39,897 bases of DNA, taken from the NCBI GenBank assembly GCA_001795535.1, contig MGPK01000034.1:40586-80482 (forward strand). The letters run 5' to 3'. The DNA is from Deltaproteobacteria bacterium GWA2_54_12 (GTDB lineage: Bacteria > Desulfobacterota > GWC2-55-46). Positions within the stretch are counted from its first letter, which is position 1. Every line of letters starts with the position of its first letter. Under the pieces are notes generated by a model, which did no database searches, was not told the DNA's origin, and saw nothing but the letters and a program-made list of their open reading frames with translations. Shown piece after piece: positions 31,097-38,423 of this stretch. The position numbers and the translations under genes were made by a program.

Positions 31097-33649
31097 ATGG
31101 CTTTAAAGGAAAAACTTATAGACAAGGCTCAGAAGCTCATACAGAAGGGCTATCTGGACAAGGCAATTGTCGAGTACAGGGCCGCCGCTGACGCGGACCC
31201 CAGGGACATCTCCATCCGCCTTCGGATTGGCGACCTTTATGTCAAGCTCGGTAAGAAAAGCGAGGCCGTAAAGGAATACACCGAAGCGGCCAGGGCTAAC
31301 GCGCAGAGGGGTTTTTATCTCAAGGCTATCGCCGTATACAAGCAGGTCCTGAAGCTCGAAGAGAACCTTGACACGCACAACAAGCTCGCCGAGCTTTACC
31401 TGAAGCAACGGCTCATAGCCGACGCGATGGGCGAGTACAGCCACATAGTCCACTGGTTCGAGAACCGGGGCAAGACCAGCGAAGTCCTGGAGCTCCTTAA
31501 AAAGATGGTCGACATAGACCCCGAGAATGTCGGGGTCAGGTTGAAACTCGCCGACCTCTACCAGAAGCTCTCCTTTGACAAGGACTCCCTTTCCGAGTAT
31601 TCCATTATCTTCGAAAAGCTTCTTTCGGCCGGAAAGCTCGACAAGGCCGAAAAGATATATCTTTCCCTTTACAACGCAAACCCCTCCGAAGAGCGCGTCC
31701 TGTCTGGACTTGCCGAGCTTTACAGGGTCAAGGGCGACGATACCCAGCGCCTCAAGTTCCTCAAGGGCCTGTTCAATTATTACAGCGGCGCTTCCATGAC
31801 CGAAGAGGCCAGAAGGGCAGCGCAGGAGATAATCAGGATAAACCCGGATGACCCCCACGCAGCGAGGTTCCTGAGGAAGGATGAAAAGAGCGAACCTCAG
31901 GTCAAAAAAGCCTCTCCTGAAACAGAGGGGTTTTCCATTGCCTCGTCCATAGAGGTTCCGGTTGACGGCGTGGAAGAGAAGGCGTCCGAAGAGCCTATTG
32001 TCTCGTGGCCTGAAGAGGAAATAGAAATAACCATCGAGGGCTTCGAGGAAGGCGGAGTCGAAAGCAGGTCTGAAGACGCCTCAATGCCTGAATCAGAGAT
32101 AGTCCTTGAGGCAGGTTCGCCCCCGGCAGCGGAGGCAGGCACGGGCGCTGTCGGCGCCTCTGTTAAGCCGCCTGCCGCTCAGGCATCGCATGCGGGAACG
32201 GCCGATGAAATTGATATTGATATCGATGATCTCATAAGGGGTGATCTGCCCCGGATGGACGCGGTTGAAGTGACTGTTGAGCCCGTACGTTCCGAGCCTC
32301 CTTTACAGATTGCTGATGACGCTCAAGCCCCGGTAAGCGAGCTTACCGTAGAAGAGGCGCGTATTGATCAGGTAACCGCGCCCGCCGTATCAGAGCAGGT
32401 TGAGGTTGAAGAGACTGCTGAAGAAGCGGGCATAGAAGATGTTATTTCCGTGATCTCTGCAGAGCTGCAGGAAGACCTTTCGGTGTCCGGCACAGAAAAG
32501 CCGAGCTATCCGCAGGAGCCGCCGGTTGAAGCGCCTGAGCCTGTTCTCCATGTTGAAGAGAGCATGGAGCCCGTTGAGGCTGAAACCACCGCGAATATGG
32601 CCGTGGAGGGTGAACAAGCCCGGGAAGATGTTCCGGCGCAAACCGCAAGCGGGCCAGAGCAAATTGCTGAAATAGAATCAGAGCCGGAGATAGAGCTTCT
32701 GGAGCTCGACGCACCCTCACGCGAAGCAGTCGAAGCGCCCCTGGACGCTGTCGAAGTAATCGAAGCCGTCGAAGCCGTACAAGCCCGGGCCGCATCTGAT
32801 GAAAGCGAGTCGATCGAAGCCGTCGAGATAAAGGCGGAGCCGTTGCCCGAAGAGCCCTCAGCTGACGCTTCCATTACGGAGGTTTCAGATGAAGATGCCA
32901 GTGCTCCTTCGCAAATCGAAGTTCAACTCGCGGAGCCGGTAACGGATATAATGGAAGAGGCTTTCCCCGAGACGCCGGAAGAAGATGAACTGGATGAGGA
33001 CCTCTCCTCGGCGATTCAGGAACTGATGGAAAAAATGGAGCCTGAGGAATCACGGTTGCCTCAAGAGCAGGCCCCGATGCTTGAGGGCGTCGCCTCTAAA
33101 GAGGAGTATGTCGATCTTTCGGCTGAGCTTGGCATGGAAGAGGCTTTAAAAGACCTTGCGGGCCCATGGGGCGGCAAGGAATCCGCGGAGAGTTTTGATG
33201 AGTTCAAGGACGGCATAGGAAATCAGCTCAACAAGGAAGACTCCGAGACGCATTACAATCTCGGCATAGCCTACATGGAGATGGAGCTCTTCAGCGAAGC
33301 CTCAAAAGAGTTCAAGATAGCGCTGAAGGACGCCCGCCTGGAGCTGGACTGCTATACGAGACTGGGCCTGTGCGCCATGGCTGAAAAAAATCCGGAAGAG
33401 GCCGCTGGCTATTACTCCAGGGGGTTAAAGGCAGCGGCCAGGTCTGATGAAGAGAAAAAAGCCTTCATGTACGAGCTTGCCCTTGCTTATGAGGCCTCTG
33501 GCAGGGATGACGAGGCATTGGAGTTTTTCAGGGAGATATTCGCGATGGACCCGGATTACAGGGAGGCTGCTTTGAAGGTGAGCTCCTCCATGTTTACCAG
33601 GCCGCTGGTGCCGCTTGACGACGGCTACATAGAGGTCGAGCTCTTGTGA
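31097..33649 (+). CDS. Large TPR protein with a long acidic low-complexity linker
   Basis: 850 residues, no signal peptide or membrane helix, so probably cytoplasmic. About 1-262 is a run of TPR helix pairs (G-Y-L-D-K-A-I-V-E-Y, G-D-L-Y-V-K-L-G, A-E-L-Y-L-K-Q-R, A-D-L-Y-Q-K-L, A-E-L-Y-R-V-K-G). About 265-700 is a disordered linker very rich in Glu, Ala, Val and Pro with loosely repeated pieces such as VEAVE, EAVEIKAE and EPVEAE, and almost no Lys. About 710-845 is a second TPR block (HYNLGIAYMEMELFSEASKEF). Such dumbbells act as scaffolds; FimV, the pilus/polarity hub, has an acidic linker plus TPRs but also LysM and membrane parts missing here. The role is unknown. The stop overlaps the start of the next gene. 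Confidence 0.9.
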   Translation: MALKEKLIDKAQKLIQKGYLDKAIVEYRAAADADPRDISIRLRIGDLYVKLGKKSEAVKEYTEAARANAQRGFYLKAIAVYKQVLKLEENLDTHNKLAELYLKQRLIADAMGEYSHIVHWFENRGKTSEVLELLKKMVDIDPENVGVRLKLADLYQKLSFDKDSLSEYSIIFEKLLSAGKLDKAEKIYLSLYNANPSEERVLSGLAELYRVKGDDTQRLKFLKGLFNYYSGASMTEEARRAAQEIIRINPDDPHAARFLRKDEKSEPQVKKASPETEGFSIASSIEVPVDGVEEKASEEPIVSWPEEEIEITIEGFEEGGVESRSEDASMPESEIVLEAGSPPAAEAGTGAVGASVKPPAAQASHAGTADEIDIDIDDLIRGDLPRMDAVEVTVEPVRSEPPLQIADDAQAPVSELTVEEARIDQVTAPAVSEQVEVEETAEEAGIEDVISVISAELQEDLSVSGTEKPSYPQEPPVEAPEPVLHVEESMEPVEAETTANMAVEGEQAREDVPAQTASGPEQIAEIESEPEIELLELDAPSREAVEAPLDAVEVIEAVEAVQARAASDESESIEAVEIKAEPLPEEPSADASITEVSDEDASAPSQIEVQLAEPVTDIMEEAFPETPEEDELDEDLSSAIQELMEKMEPEESRLPQEQAPMLEGVASKEEYVDLSAELGMEEALKDLAGPWGGKESAESFDEFKDGIGNQLNKEDSETHYNLGIAYMEMELFSEASKEFKIALKDARLELDCYTRLGLCAMAEKNPEEAAGYYSRGLKAAARSDEEKKAFMYELALAYEASGRDDEALEFFREIFAMDPDYREAALKVSSSMFTRPLVPLDDGYIEVELL

Positions 33650-35136
33650 GCGGGATGAAAGATAAAAATGACAGGACGGGCCGAACCGATTCGGCCCGTT
33701 CGTATTTTAAGCCCCTGAAAGGGCTTGAGCGCCTCAAGGGAGACCGCGTGTTCGGGGCCGTTGCCGAAATCGTGCCCGCCTCAGGTCTGTATCTCGTGGG
33801 TGGAGTGCTCCGCAATATCGCACTGGGAGTACAAGCCGCGCCAGATTATGATTTTTCGTTCGACGGAGACACCAGGGCCCTGGCCGCGGCCGTATCCGGT
33901 ATTCTCGGCGGCAGTTTTTTTGCCCTCGATGAACAAGCCGGGGCATGGCGGGTTATATCAAAAGATGAAGGCCTCACAATCGACTTCACCCCGATGGCGG
34001 GCGGCGATATTCTTGCCGACCTCGGGAAGAGGGACTTCGCAATTAACGCCCTGGCCCTTCCGGTGAGGGATTTTTTTGATGGTGAACTGGTTGTCGCTGA
34101 CCCTTTCGGAGGGATAAATGACGCTGGCTCGACTATCCTGCGGAAGGTCTCTGATTCCATTTTCGACGATGACCCTGTCAGAATGATGAGGGCCGTAAGG
34201 CTTTCCATGCGGTACGGCCTGAAAATCGAGCAGGCCACATGGGAGCTGCTTGTTTTAAAGGCGCCGCTCCTTTCCAGAACTTCTCCTGAAAGGGCGCGCG
34301 ATGAGCTTGTGCAGCTCATGTCGTGCGCGAACTCTACAGAGGGCGTCAAGCTCCTTTACTCTTCCGGGCTCATGGAAGTCATGGTGCCGGAGATGAAGGG
34401 GTGGAAAGATGTTTCAGGGTACGACCTCCTTTCCCATTCGCTTCGCGCTCTCAGCGAAGCGGACAAGCTCCTTAGCGGCATCTCTGAAGATACCTTCCCG
34501 GGCCTCTCAAACAAGCTCAGGGAATACTTCATGAGGCCTGCCCCTGTGCCGAACGCCGCGCTTTTCAGGCTCGCCGCGCTTTTTCATGATTTCGGGAAGG
34601 CGTATACGCTCACCAGAGAGGCCGGGAAATTGAGGTTCATCGGCCATGATACCGAGGGCGCGAAAAGGATACCTGAGGTTATGGAACGGCTCAGGTTCAG
34701 CAGAAAGAACGCATCCGACCTTGCGCATCTTGTAAAAAACCACCACAGGGTGTTCATGCTCGCGTCTCTCAAGGAAAGGACCTTCAGGGCAAAGGGACAC
34801 TTTTTCAGGGCAGCGGGCAACGAGAGCGGCCTTATGCTCCTTTGTCTCGCCCTTGCTGACGCGAGGGCTACGAGGGGAGGCGAGGACCCTGAGCTTTATG
34901 AAGTCGTACTGGATATGATGCGCTTTTACTATGGCGTTTACATCATGAGAAAACCAGCGCCGCTCATGACGGGCCGTCAGGTGATGGAGGCATTCAAAGT
35001 GCCGGAAGGGCCGGTCGTGGGAGATATACTGCGGAAGATGAGCGAGGGGGTCGAAGCGGGCGCGGTAAGGAACAGGAAGGAAGCGGCAGCTTATATAAGG
35101 AAGTGGCTGAAGGAAAAAAAGGGTGATACGGGTTGA
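33646..35136 (+). CDS. tRNA nucleotidyltransferase / poly(A) polymerase family protein with HD domain
   Basis: 496 residues from GTG 33646, which overlaps the previous stop; ATG 33655 (three codons later) is an equal choice. It belongs to the class II CCA-adding family. The head domain has LVGGVLRN (50-57) and the catalytic D67-x-D69 in PDYDF. KRDFAINALAL, DPFGGINDAGSTILRKV and DDDPVRMMRAVRLSMRYG follow in the family order. A C-terminal HD domain has H314/D315 (ALFHDFGK) and KNHHR. The usual G-G-x-V-R-D reads G-G-V-L-R-N, one changed position in motif A. It may add CCA, add only C or A, or add poly(A); sequence cannot decide. The HD part suggests phosphohydrolase activity as in some bacterial CCA enzymes. 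Confidence 0.87.
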   Translation: MSGMKDKNDRTGRTDSARSYFKPLKGLERLKGDRVFGAVAEIVPASGLYLVGGVLRNIALGVQAAPDYDFSFDGDTRALAAAVSGILGGSFFALDEQAGAWRVISKDEGLTIDFTPMAGGDILADLGKRDFAINALALPVRDFFDGELVVADPFGGINDAGSTILRKVSDSIFDDDPVRMMRAVRLSMRYGLKIEQATWELLVLKAPLLSRTSPERARDELVQLMSCANSTEGVKLLYSSGLMEVMVPEMKGWKDVSGYDLLSHSLRALSEADKLLSGISEDTFPGLSNKLREYFMRPAPVPNAALFRLAALFHDFGKAYTLTREAGKLRFIGHDTEGAKRIPEVMERLRFSRKNASDLAHLVKNHHRVFMLASLKERTFRAKGHFFRAAGNESGLMLLCLALADARATRGGEDPELYEVVLDMMRFYYGVYIMRKPAPLMTGRQVMEAFKVPEGPVVGDILRKMSEGVEAGAVRNRKEAAAYIRKWLKEKKGDTG

Positions 35137-35161
35137 CAATCTCCCGCCTCTGGGTTTTACT
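35133..35161 (+). promoter_or_regulatory. Possible promoter for the cyclophilin gene
   Basis: TTGACA (35133-35138) overlaps the preceding stop codon; TTTACT (35156-35161) lies 17 bases on. The -35 is perfect and the -10 is poor. Confidence 0.45.
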
Positions 35162-35190
35162 GTAACTCATTTGATTAACGGGAGGGAGAT

Positions 35191-35769
35191 ATGAAATATA
35201 TACTCGCGGTATTCATGCTGTTAATACTGGCTTGCGCCCCAGCGGGCGCCGCCAATTCGAAGGGGGCGAAAAAGATGGAAGCGAAGAAGACTCAGAAGGC
35301 TGTTATTGAAACGAAGTTCGGGGACATGGAGATAAAGTTTTTCCCTGATGTCGCGCCGAAGCATGTTGAGAACTTCGTGAAGCTCTCAAAAGAGGGTTTC
35401 TACGACGGGACGATATTCCACAGGGTCATCCCGGGCTTCATGATACAGGGTGGAGACCCGAACACCAAAGGGCCTGACACAAGGATGTACGGCACCGGCG
35501 GGCCGGGCTGGAATGTGCCGGCTGAGTTCAACGACACCCCGCACAAAAGGGGCATACTCTCGATGGCCCGTTCGCAGGACCCGAACAGCGCTGGCTCGCA
35601 GTTCTTCATAGTCGTCAAAGACTCTAACTTCCTCGACGGCCAGTACACGGTCTTTGGCGAAGTCACCAAGGGCATGGAAGTGGTCGATAAGATAGTGAGC
35701 GCTCCGCGCAACTCCAGGGACCTTCCGAACGAGAGAATAGAGATGAAGGTTAAGGTAATAGAAGAGTAA
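35191..35769 (+). CDS. Exported cyclophilin-type peptidyl-prolyl isomerase
   Basis: 192 residues with a strong gggaggga before ATG. An N-terminal export signal (hydrophobic 3-16) ends either as a lipobox (LILAC, Cys15) or as a Sec site after AGA; both are possible. A short Lys-rich linker leads to the cyclophilin domain (about 35-190). Catalytic and binding residues appear in IFHRVIPGFMIQGGDP (the Arg, Phe and Gln of the active site), GILSMARSQDPNSAGSQFFI and the F-L-D-G-x-Y-T-V-F-G-x-V block. The conserved Trp of human cyclophilin is Leu or absent, as in most bacterial forms. It should speed proline isomerisation of secreted proteins in the periplasm. A terminator follows 152 bases later. 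Confidence 0.94.
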   Translation: MKYILAVFMLLILACAPAGAANSKGAKKMEAKKTQKAVIETKFGDMEIKFFPDVAPKHVENFVKLSKEGFYDGTIFHRVIPGFMIQGGDPNTKGPDTRMYGTGGPGWNVPAEFNDTPHKRGILSMARSQDPNSAGSQFFIVVKDSNFLDGQYTVFGEVTKGMEVVDKIVSAPRNSRDLPNERIEMKVKVIEE

Positions 35770-35921
35770 AGTTAAAAATTGTTCTTTTTCCTGATCTCTT
35801 CGTTAGGGTGGAAATAAAAATGCTCACATATTGCCATATATGCTCTGCTTTTTACCCACCCTGCCTCGACCTCAGGAAAATAACCAATTTTTAGAGACAC
35901 CTTTAAATCATAGCGTAAAAG

Positions 35922-35950
35922 AAAAGGCCCCGGAAGGGGCCTTTTGCTTT
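35922..35950 (+). terminator. Rho-independent terminator after the cyclophilin gene
   Basis: Perfect 10-bp stem aaaaggcccc (35922-35931) / ggggcctttt (35936-35945), loop ggaa. The A and T ends make it able to work in either direction. Confidence 0.88.
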
Positions 35951-35954
35951 TCAA

Positions 35955-36027
35955 CTTCCCCCTTTTCTAAAGGGGGATTCTGGTGTAAGTAATCTCCCCT
36001 AACCCCTCTTTAGAAAAGAGGGGGATT
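35955..36027. repeat. Imperfect palindrome of C-rich and G-rich arms
   Basis: The left arm (35955-35979, core cccccttttctaaaggggg) is matched in reverse complement by the right arm (35991-36027, core ctctttagaaaagaggggg). Each arm is itself partly palindromic around the ttctaaa/tttagaa centre. Short intergenic elements of this ccccctttag..aaaggggg type are scattered in many bacterial genomes. It opens the non-coding stretch 35955-36520. Confidence 0.75.
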
Positions 36028-36100
36028 AAACTTGCAAGGGTGGGCTGTGCATACCATTTTGTGTGCAGAAAGGCCTTTTTGCGCGCTGTGCGCTTTTTCT

Positions 36101-36237
36101 GTTTACCCGGCTCGCTCGCTTTCCGCCTCCTGCTCCTCGCAGGCCCGCTTACCTTTCTCGCCCCCTTCGGGGGGCATTCCTACCGCCCCGCCTGCTCGCC
36201 CTTCCTCCAACTCTATGCTTCGCTACGCCTGGTAAAC
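36101..36237. repeat. Nested inverted repeats centred near 36167
   Basis: Outer arms gtttacccggc (36101-36111) and gcctggtaaac (36227-36237) pair at 10 of 11 positions; inner arms gcaggc (36139-36144) and gcctgc (36190-36195) share the same centre; ccccc-ttcg-ggggg (from 36162) is the tip. The DNA between the arms is pyrimidine-rich on the + strand and does not pair, so this is a set of concentric short repeats, not one long stem. All three + frames stay open here only because the sequence is poor in stop codons; none looks like a protein. Confidence 0.55.
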
Positions 36238-36299
36238 CGTGTCTGATTTAAAGACAAAAAGACGAGACTTGCTTTTGTATTGTTTTTAAAACATACCCC

Positions 36300-36420
36300 G
36301 TAACAGGGCGGAGCTCGCTATGTGAGGAAGGGCGAATCTCGCCGAGGCTGCGGGAGCGAAGCGACCTCAGGGGCGCCCTTCGCGGATTGGGGAGGCAGAA
36401 TGCGAGTAGAGCCCTGTTAC
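36300..36420. repeat. 121-bp nested inverted repeat, possible structured RNA
   Basis: gtaacagggc (36300-36309) pairs with gccctgttac (36411-36420). After a symmetric 4/4 internal loop, ctcgc (36314-36318) pairs with gcgag (36402-36406). Further in, gaagggcg (36327-36334) pairs with cgcccttc (36374-36381), and gagg/cctc close an inner loop. A 12-base piece gaggaagggcga (36324-36335) recurs inverted at 36196-36207, tying this structure to the previous one. It lies about 100 bases before a bidirectional terminator. Whether it is transcribed is unknown. Confidence 0.6.
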
Positions 36421-36513
36421 AAAGAGCGGCGACAGCCGCGTTACATGGTTTTTTGGTAAACGATCTTGCTTGCACCAAAAACAGTTTTCTTCTCCGCGCT
36501 CACAATGACGAAA

Positions 36514-36549
36514 TAAAAAAAGCCCCCGGAACTTCCGGGGGCTTTTTTT
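36514..36549. terminator. Bidirectional rho-independent terminator
   Basis: agcccccgg (36521-36529), loop aactt, ccgggggct (36535-36543), with seven A before and seven T after. It can stop + strand transcripts from the left and the minus-strand operon from the right; the stop codon of the minus-strand gene is 20-odd bases away. Confidence 0.92.
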
Positions 36550-36567
36550 GTTGTTATGCCGGGTGGC

Positions 36568-37395
36568 TTACTTGCCAGTCTTTACCGCGTCTTCGAGCTT
36601 CTTCCATTCTTTCTTCGGAATGTCGAAAAGCGCTTTCAGTTCTTTTTTCTGGGTTTCGAAAAGGGACGCCACCTTCACTCCCTTTGGCGTCTTTTCCTTT
36701 GCCTTGCAGTTCTTCTTGAGCGGCAGGTCCGCGAAAAGCTTTCCCCTGTGCCAGGTCACGGGATAGGTCCTGCATATCGTCGGGACTATCTTCTTCGGAA
36801 GCTGCTCTTTTATCCACAGGTAAAAGAGCGAGCAGCCCTTCGAGCCTTTCAAATGGAAGCAGCACAGCTTGTCGCTCTTCCTGACGGCGGTTTCCCTGTA
36901 CGCTCCTCCGATGTAGTCCTCGTCCTGCTTGAGCGGGGTCTTGAAGCAGTCCTCAACCTTCGCGCCGGTCAATGCCTCGACCTTGTCCCTGTGCTTGGTT
37001 ATGAGCTTTATCGTGGCGAAGTCGATGTCGCAGCCCCAGCCGCAGCACTCGTCCTGGCACTGGCTGCCGTAGCAGCCCTCGTCGAACAGGCCTTTGTGGG
37101 AAGCTATGTTCAGGTCTACGATCTTGATGGGTATTCTGGTGATATTCTTTGTCTTTACAACCTTTGCCGCTTTTACAGTCTTGGCTTTGGTTGCCTTTGC
37201 TTTTACAGCCTTCTTTGCCTTGACTGTTTTTGTTTTGACGGTTTTCTTTGCTTCGACTGTCTTCTTGGCCTTTACTGTGTTCTTTGCTTTTACAGTGCTC
37301 TTTGCTTTTGCAGTCTTTTTGGTGCTCTTGGCTGCATCGCCAGTTTTCTTCATCTTCGGTACGGCCTCCGGCAGTGAGATTGTTTTATTGGACAT
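36568..37395 (-). CDS. Cys-cluster (YkgJ/DUF3109-like) protein with histone-H1-like Lys-rich N-terminus
   Basis: 275 residues from ATG 37395. ATG 37353 (residue 15) has a ggagg 11 bases before it and may be the true start, whereas aagga abuts the first ATG with no spacing. Residues about 16-85 are almost only Lys, Ala, Thr and Val in repeats such as KAKKTVEAKKTVKTK, like histone H1 or AlgP tails. From about 100 on the protein is globular with many cysteines: GCYGSQCQDECCGWGCDID, then LCCFHLKGSKGCSLF and PTICRTYP. The last two match the C-x-F/H-L...C-S-L/I-F/Y...C-R-x-F/Y-P pattern of YkgJ-type metal or FeS cluster proteins. Second gene of a minus-strand operon, 33 bases after the BON gene. 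Function unknown. Confidence 0.85.
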   Translation of the reverse strand: MSNKTISLPEAVPKMKKTGDAAKSTKKTAKAKSTVKAKNTVKAKKTVEAKKTVKTKTVKAKKAVKAKATKAKTVKAAKVVKTKNITRIPIKIVDLNIASHKGLFDEGCYGSQCQDECCGWGCDIDFATIKLITKHRDKVEALTGAKVEDCFKTPLKQDEDYIGGAYRETAVRKSDKLCCFHLKGSKGCSLFYLWIKEQLPKKIVPTICRTYPVTWHRGKLFADLPLKKNCKAKEKTPKGVKVASLFETQKKELKALFDIPKKEWKKLEDAVKTGK

Positions 37396-37428
37396 TCCTT
37401 GAATTGAAAAGGAATTTTTCTGGAAGGG

Positions 37429-38106
37429 TCAGGGGAGCTTGTGCACGCTGGTCTCGTCTACTAGGATGTTGTTAACGACATTGTTCACGCCCCAGGTGAA
37501 CCATGCGTCGTCTTCGGCGGCTTCGCGCTCGGCAACGCTTCCGGTAATGCCTTCGAGGGTTACGACATAGCCGTTAGTGTAAACCCTCAGGCTCTGCGCG
37601 TCGACCAGCATGTCTTTTTCGAGCGCGAGTTTTATCGCGTCGCTCAGCTCGCCGTCGGAATCCGCTTCAGGCGGGTTGACCTCTATCGAATTTATGACAT
37701 CCAGGGCCCCGGGTATCCACCACGCGAGCACGCCCGCGAGCCTCTTGTGGCTCAAGGACCAGACCTGGCCCTCGAGGTCGACTACGCCGTCCCTGACCTC
37801 GATGTTTATATCGAGGCCGTTTAACGCGCTTTCCTGGGTGAGGGCGCCGAGCATGTGGTCCCTTATCTCGTCGTCAGACATCTTGACGGACGGGCGCACC
37901 CTCAACCTGTCAACCACGCCAGCGACATCCTGAATGCCCATCGCCAGAAGCAGCGATTTTTTTTTGAGGGCGACATTCTCCACCATGCCTTCCATGACGA
38001 TGGAGCCGTCCTCCATCTTGAGAGCGATGGGGAAGTTGTTCGGGTCGAATTTGAGCTCTTCGGTCAGCATGGCCCGTAAGGCCTTTACGGCTGGTTGTGA
38101 GGTCAT
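37429..38106 (-). CDS. Protein with three BON domains
   Basis: 225 residues from ATG 38106, taken over an earlier in-frame ATG (38196) because a gggga sits 5 bases before it and the longer form would begin upstream of the promoter. Three BON units can be read: about 8-75 (ALKMEDGSIVMEGMVEN.. G-I-Q-D-V-A-G-V-V-D-R-L-R-V), about 82-145 (INIEVRDGVVDLEGQVWS..ALDVINSIEV) and about 155-225 (LRVYTNGYVVTLEGITGS..VNNVVNNILV). BON domains bind phospholipid or other ligands and are usually periplasmic (OsmY). This protein has no visible signal peptide, which suggests a cytoplasmic place. First gene of the minus-strand operon, with its own promoter. Confidence 0.9.
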   Translation of the reverse strand: MTSQPAVKALRAMLTEELKFDPNNFPIALKMEDGSIVMEGMVENVALKKKSLLLAMGIQDVAGVVDRLRVRPSVKMSDDEIRDHMLGALTQESALNGLDINIEVRDGVVDLEGQVWSLSHKRLAGVLAWWIPGALDVINSIEVNPPEADSDGELSDAIKLALEKDMLVDAQSLRVYTNGYVVTLEGITGSVAEREAAEDDAWFTWGVNNVVNNILVDETSVHKLP

Positions 38107-38148
38107 TCGGTCCCCGTTCGCGGGCGTTAAAGGATTAAACTGATTTTG

Positions 38149-38177
38149 AGTATAGCAGAGCATTTTCTGTTTAACAA
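38149..38177 (-). promoter_or_regulatory. Sigma-70 promoter of the BON gene operon
   Basis: On the minus strand: TTGTTA (38177-38172), 17-base spacer, TATACT (38154-38149). It lies about 45 bases before ATG 38106. It rules out the longer BON frame that starts at 38196. Confidence 0.75.
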
Positions 38178-38268
38178 GGGCGTTTTTGGACCGCACGGGC
38201 GCGGCTGTTATCGCGTCGAATCAACGCGTTAAAGCCCTCTTTCCGCATGGAAAATCCTGATTTTGCCC

Positions 38269-38297
38269 TTGCAATACCCGTTTTTGTGTGATAAATT
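38269..38297 (+). promoter_or_regulatory. Probable sigma-70 promoter for rimP-nusA
   Basis: TTGCAA (38269-38274), 17-base spacer, TAAATT (38292-38297). A perfect TATAAT (38298-38303) lies just after and may be the true -10 with a weaker -35. The divergent BON promoter is about 90 bases away; the 38178-38268 stretch between holds nothing else that I can name. Confidence 0.6.
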
Positions 38298-38327
38298 TAT
38301 AATCATTAAAACCCCTCTTACATCTGA

Positions 38328-38352
38328 AGTGGGCACTTTGCTCACTTTTTTT
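38328..38352 (+). terminator. Terminator-like hairpin in the rimP-nusA leader (possible attenuator)
   Basis: agtgggca (38328-38335), loop ctt, tgctcact (38339-38346, one G-U pair), then six or seven T. It has the form of an intrinsic terminator, lies about 25-35 bases after the likely transcription start and before rimP, with no gene between. Confidence 0.7.
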
Positions 38353-38370
38353 GTTTGGAGAAACAACGGG

Positions 38371-38395
38371 TTCTCCTTCGGGAGAATTTTATTTT
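38371..38395 (+). promoter_or_regulatory. Second leader hairpin with UUCG loop and T-rich tail
   Basis: ttctcc-ttcg-ggagaa (38371-38386) followed by ttttatttt. The C(UUCG)G tetraloop is very stable. It is the second terminator-like structure before rimP and ends about 17 bases before the rimP Shine-Dalgarno. Confidence 0.6.
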
Positions 38396-38423
38396 CAGGG
38401 TTGGCCGTCCCGGAGGAAAAGCT

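Noticed and set aside
35772-35954. 60-codon minus-strand frame in the 3' region of the cyclophilin gene
   Set aside because: Its start lies in a terminator stem and it has no Shine-Dalgarno; the composition looks somewhat protein-like, so a gene remnant is not excluded, but I cannot support a gene.
36032-36251. Three overlapping + strand frames of 62-68 codons
   Set aside because: All three frames are open together because the DNA is pyrimidine-rich and poor in stops; composition is low in complexity and there is no start signal.
36556-37402. 273- and 102-codon + strand frames opposite the Lys-rich protein
   Set aside because: Antisense of the Lys/Ala/Thr repeats yields strings of Phe, Leu and Val; the minus-strand gene has a terminator, operon context and conserved cysteines.
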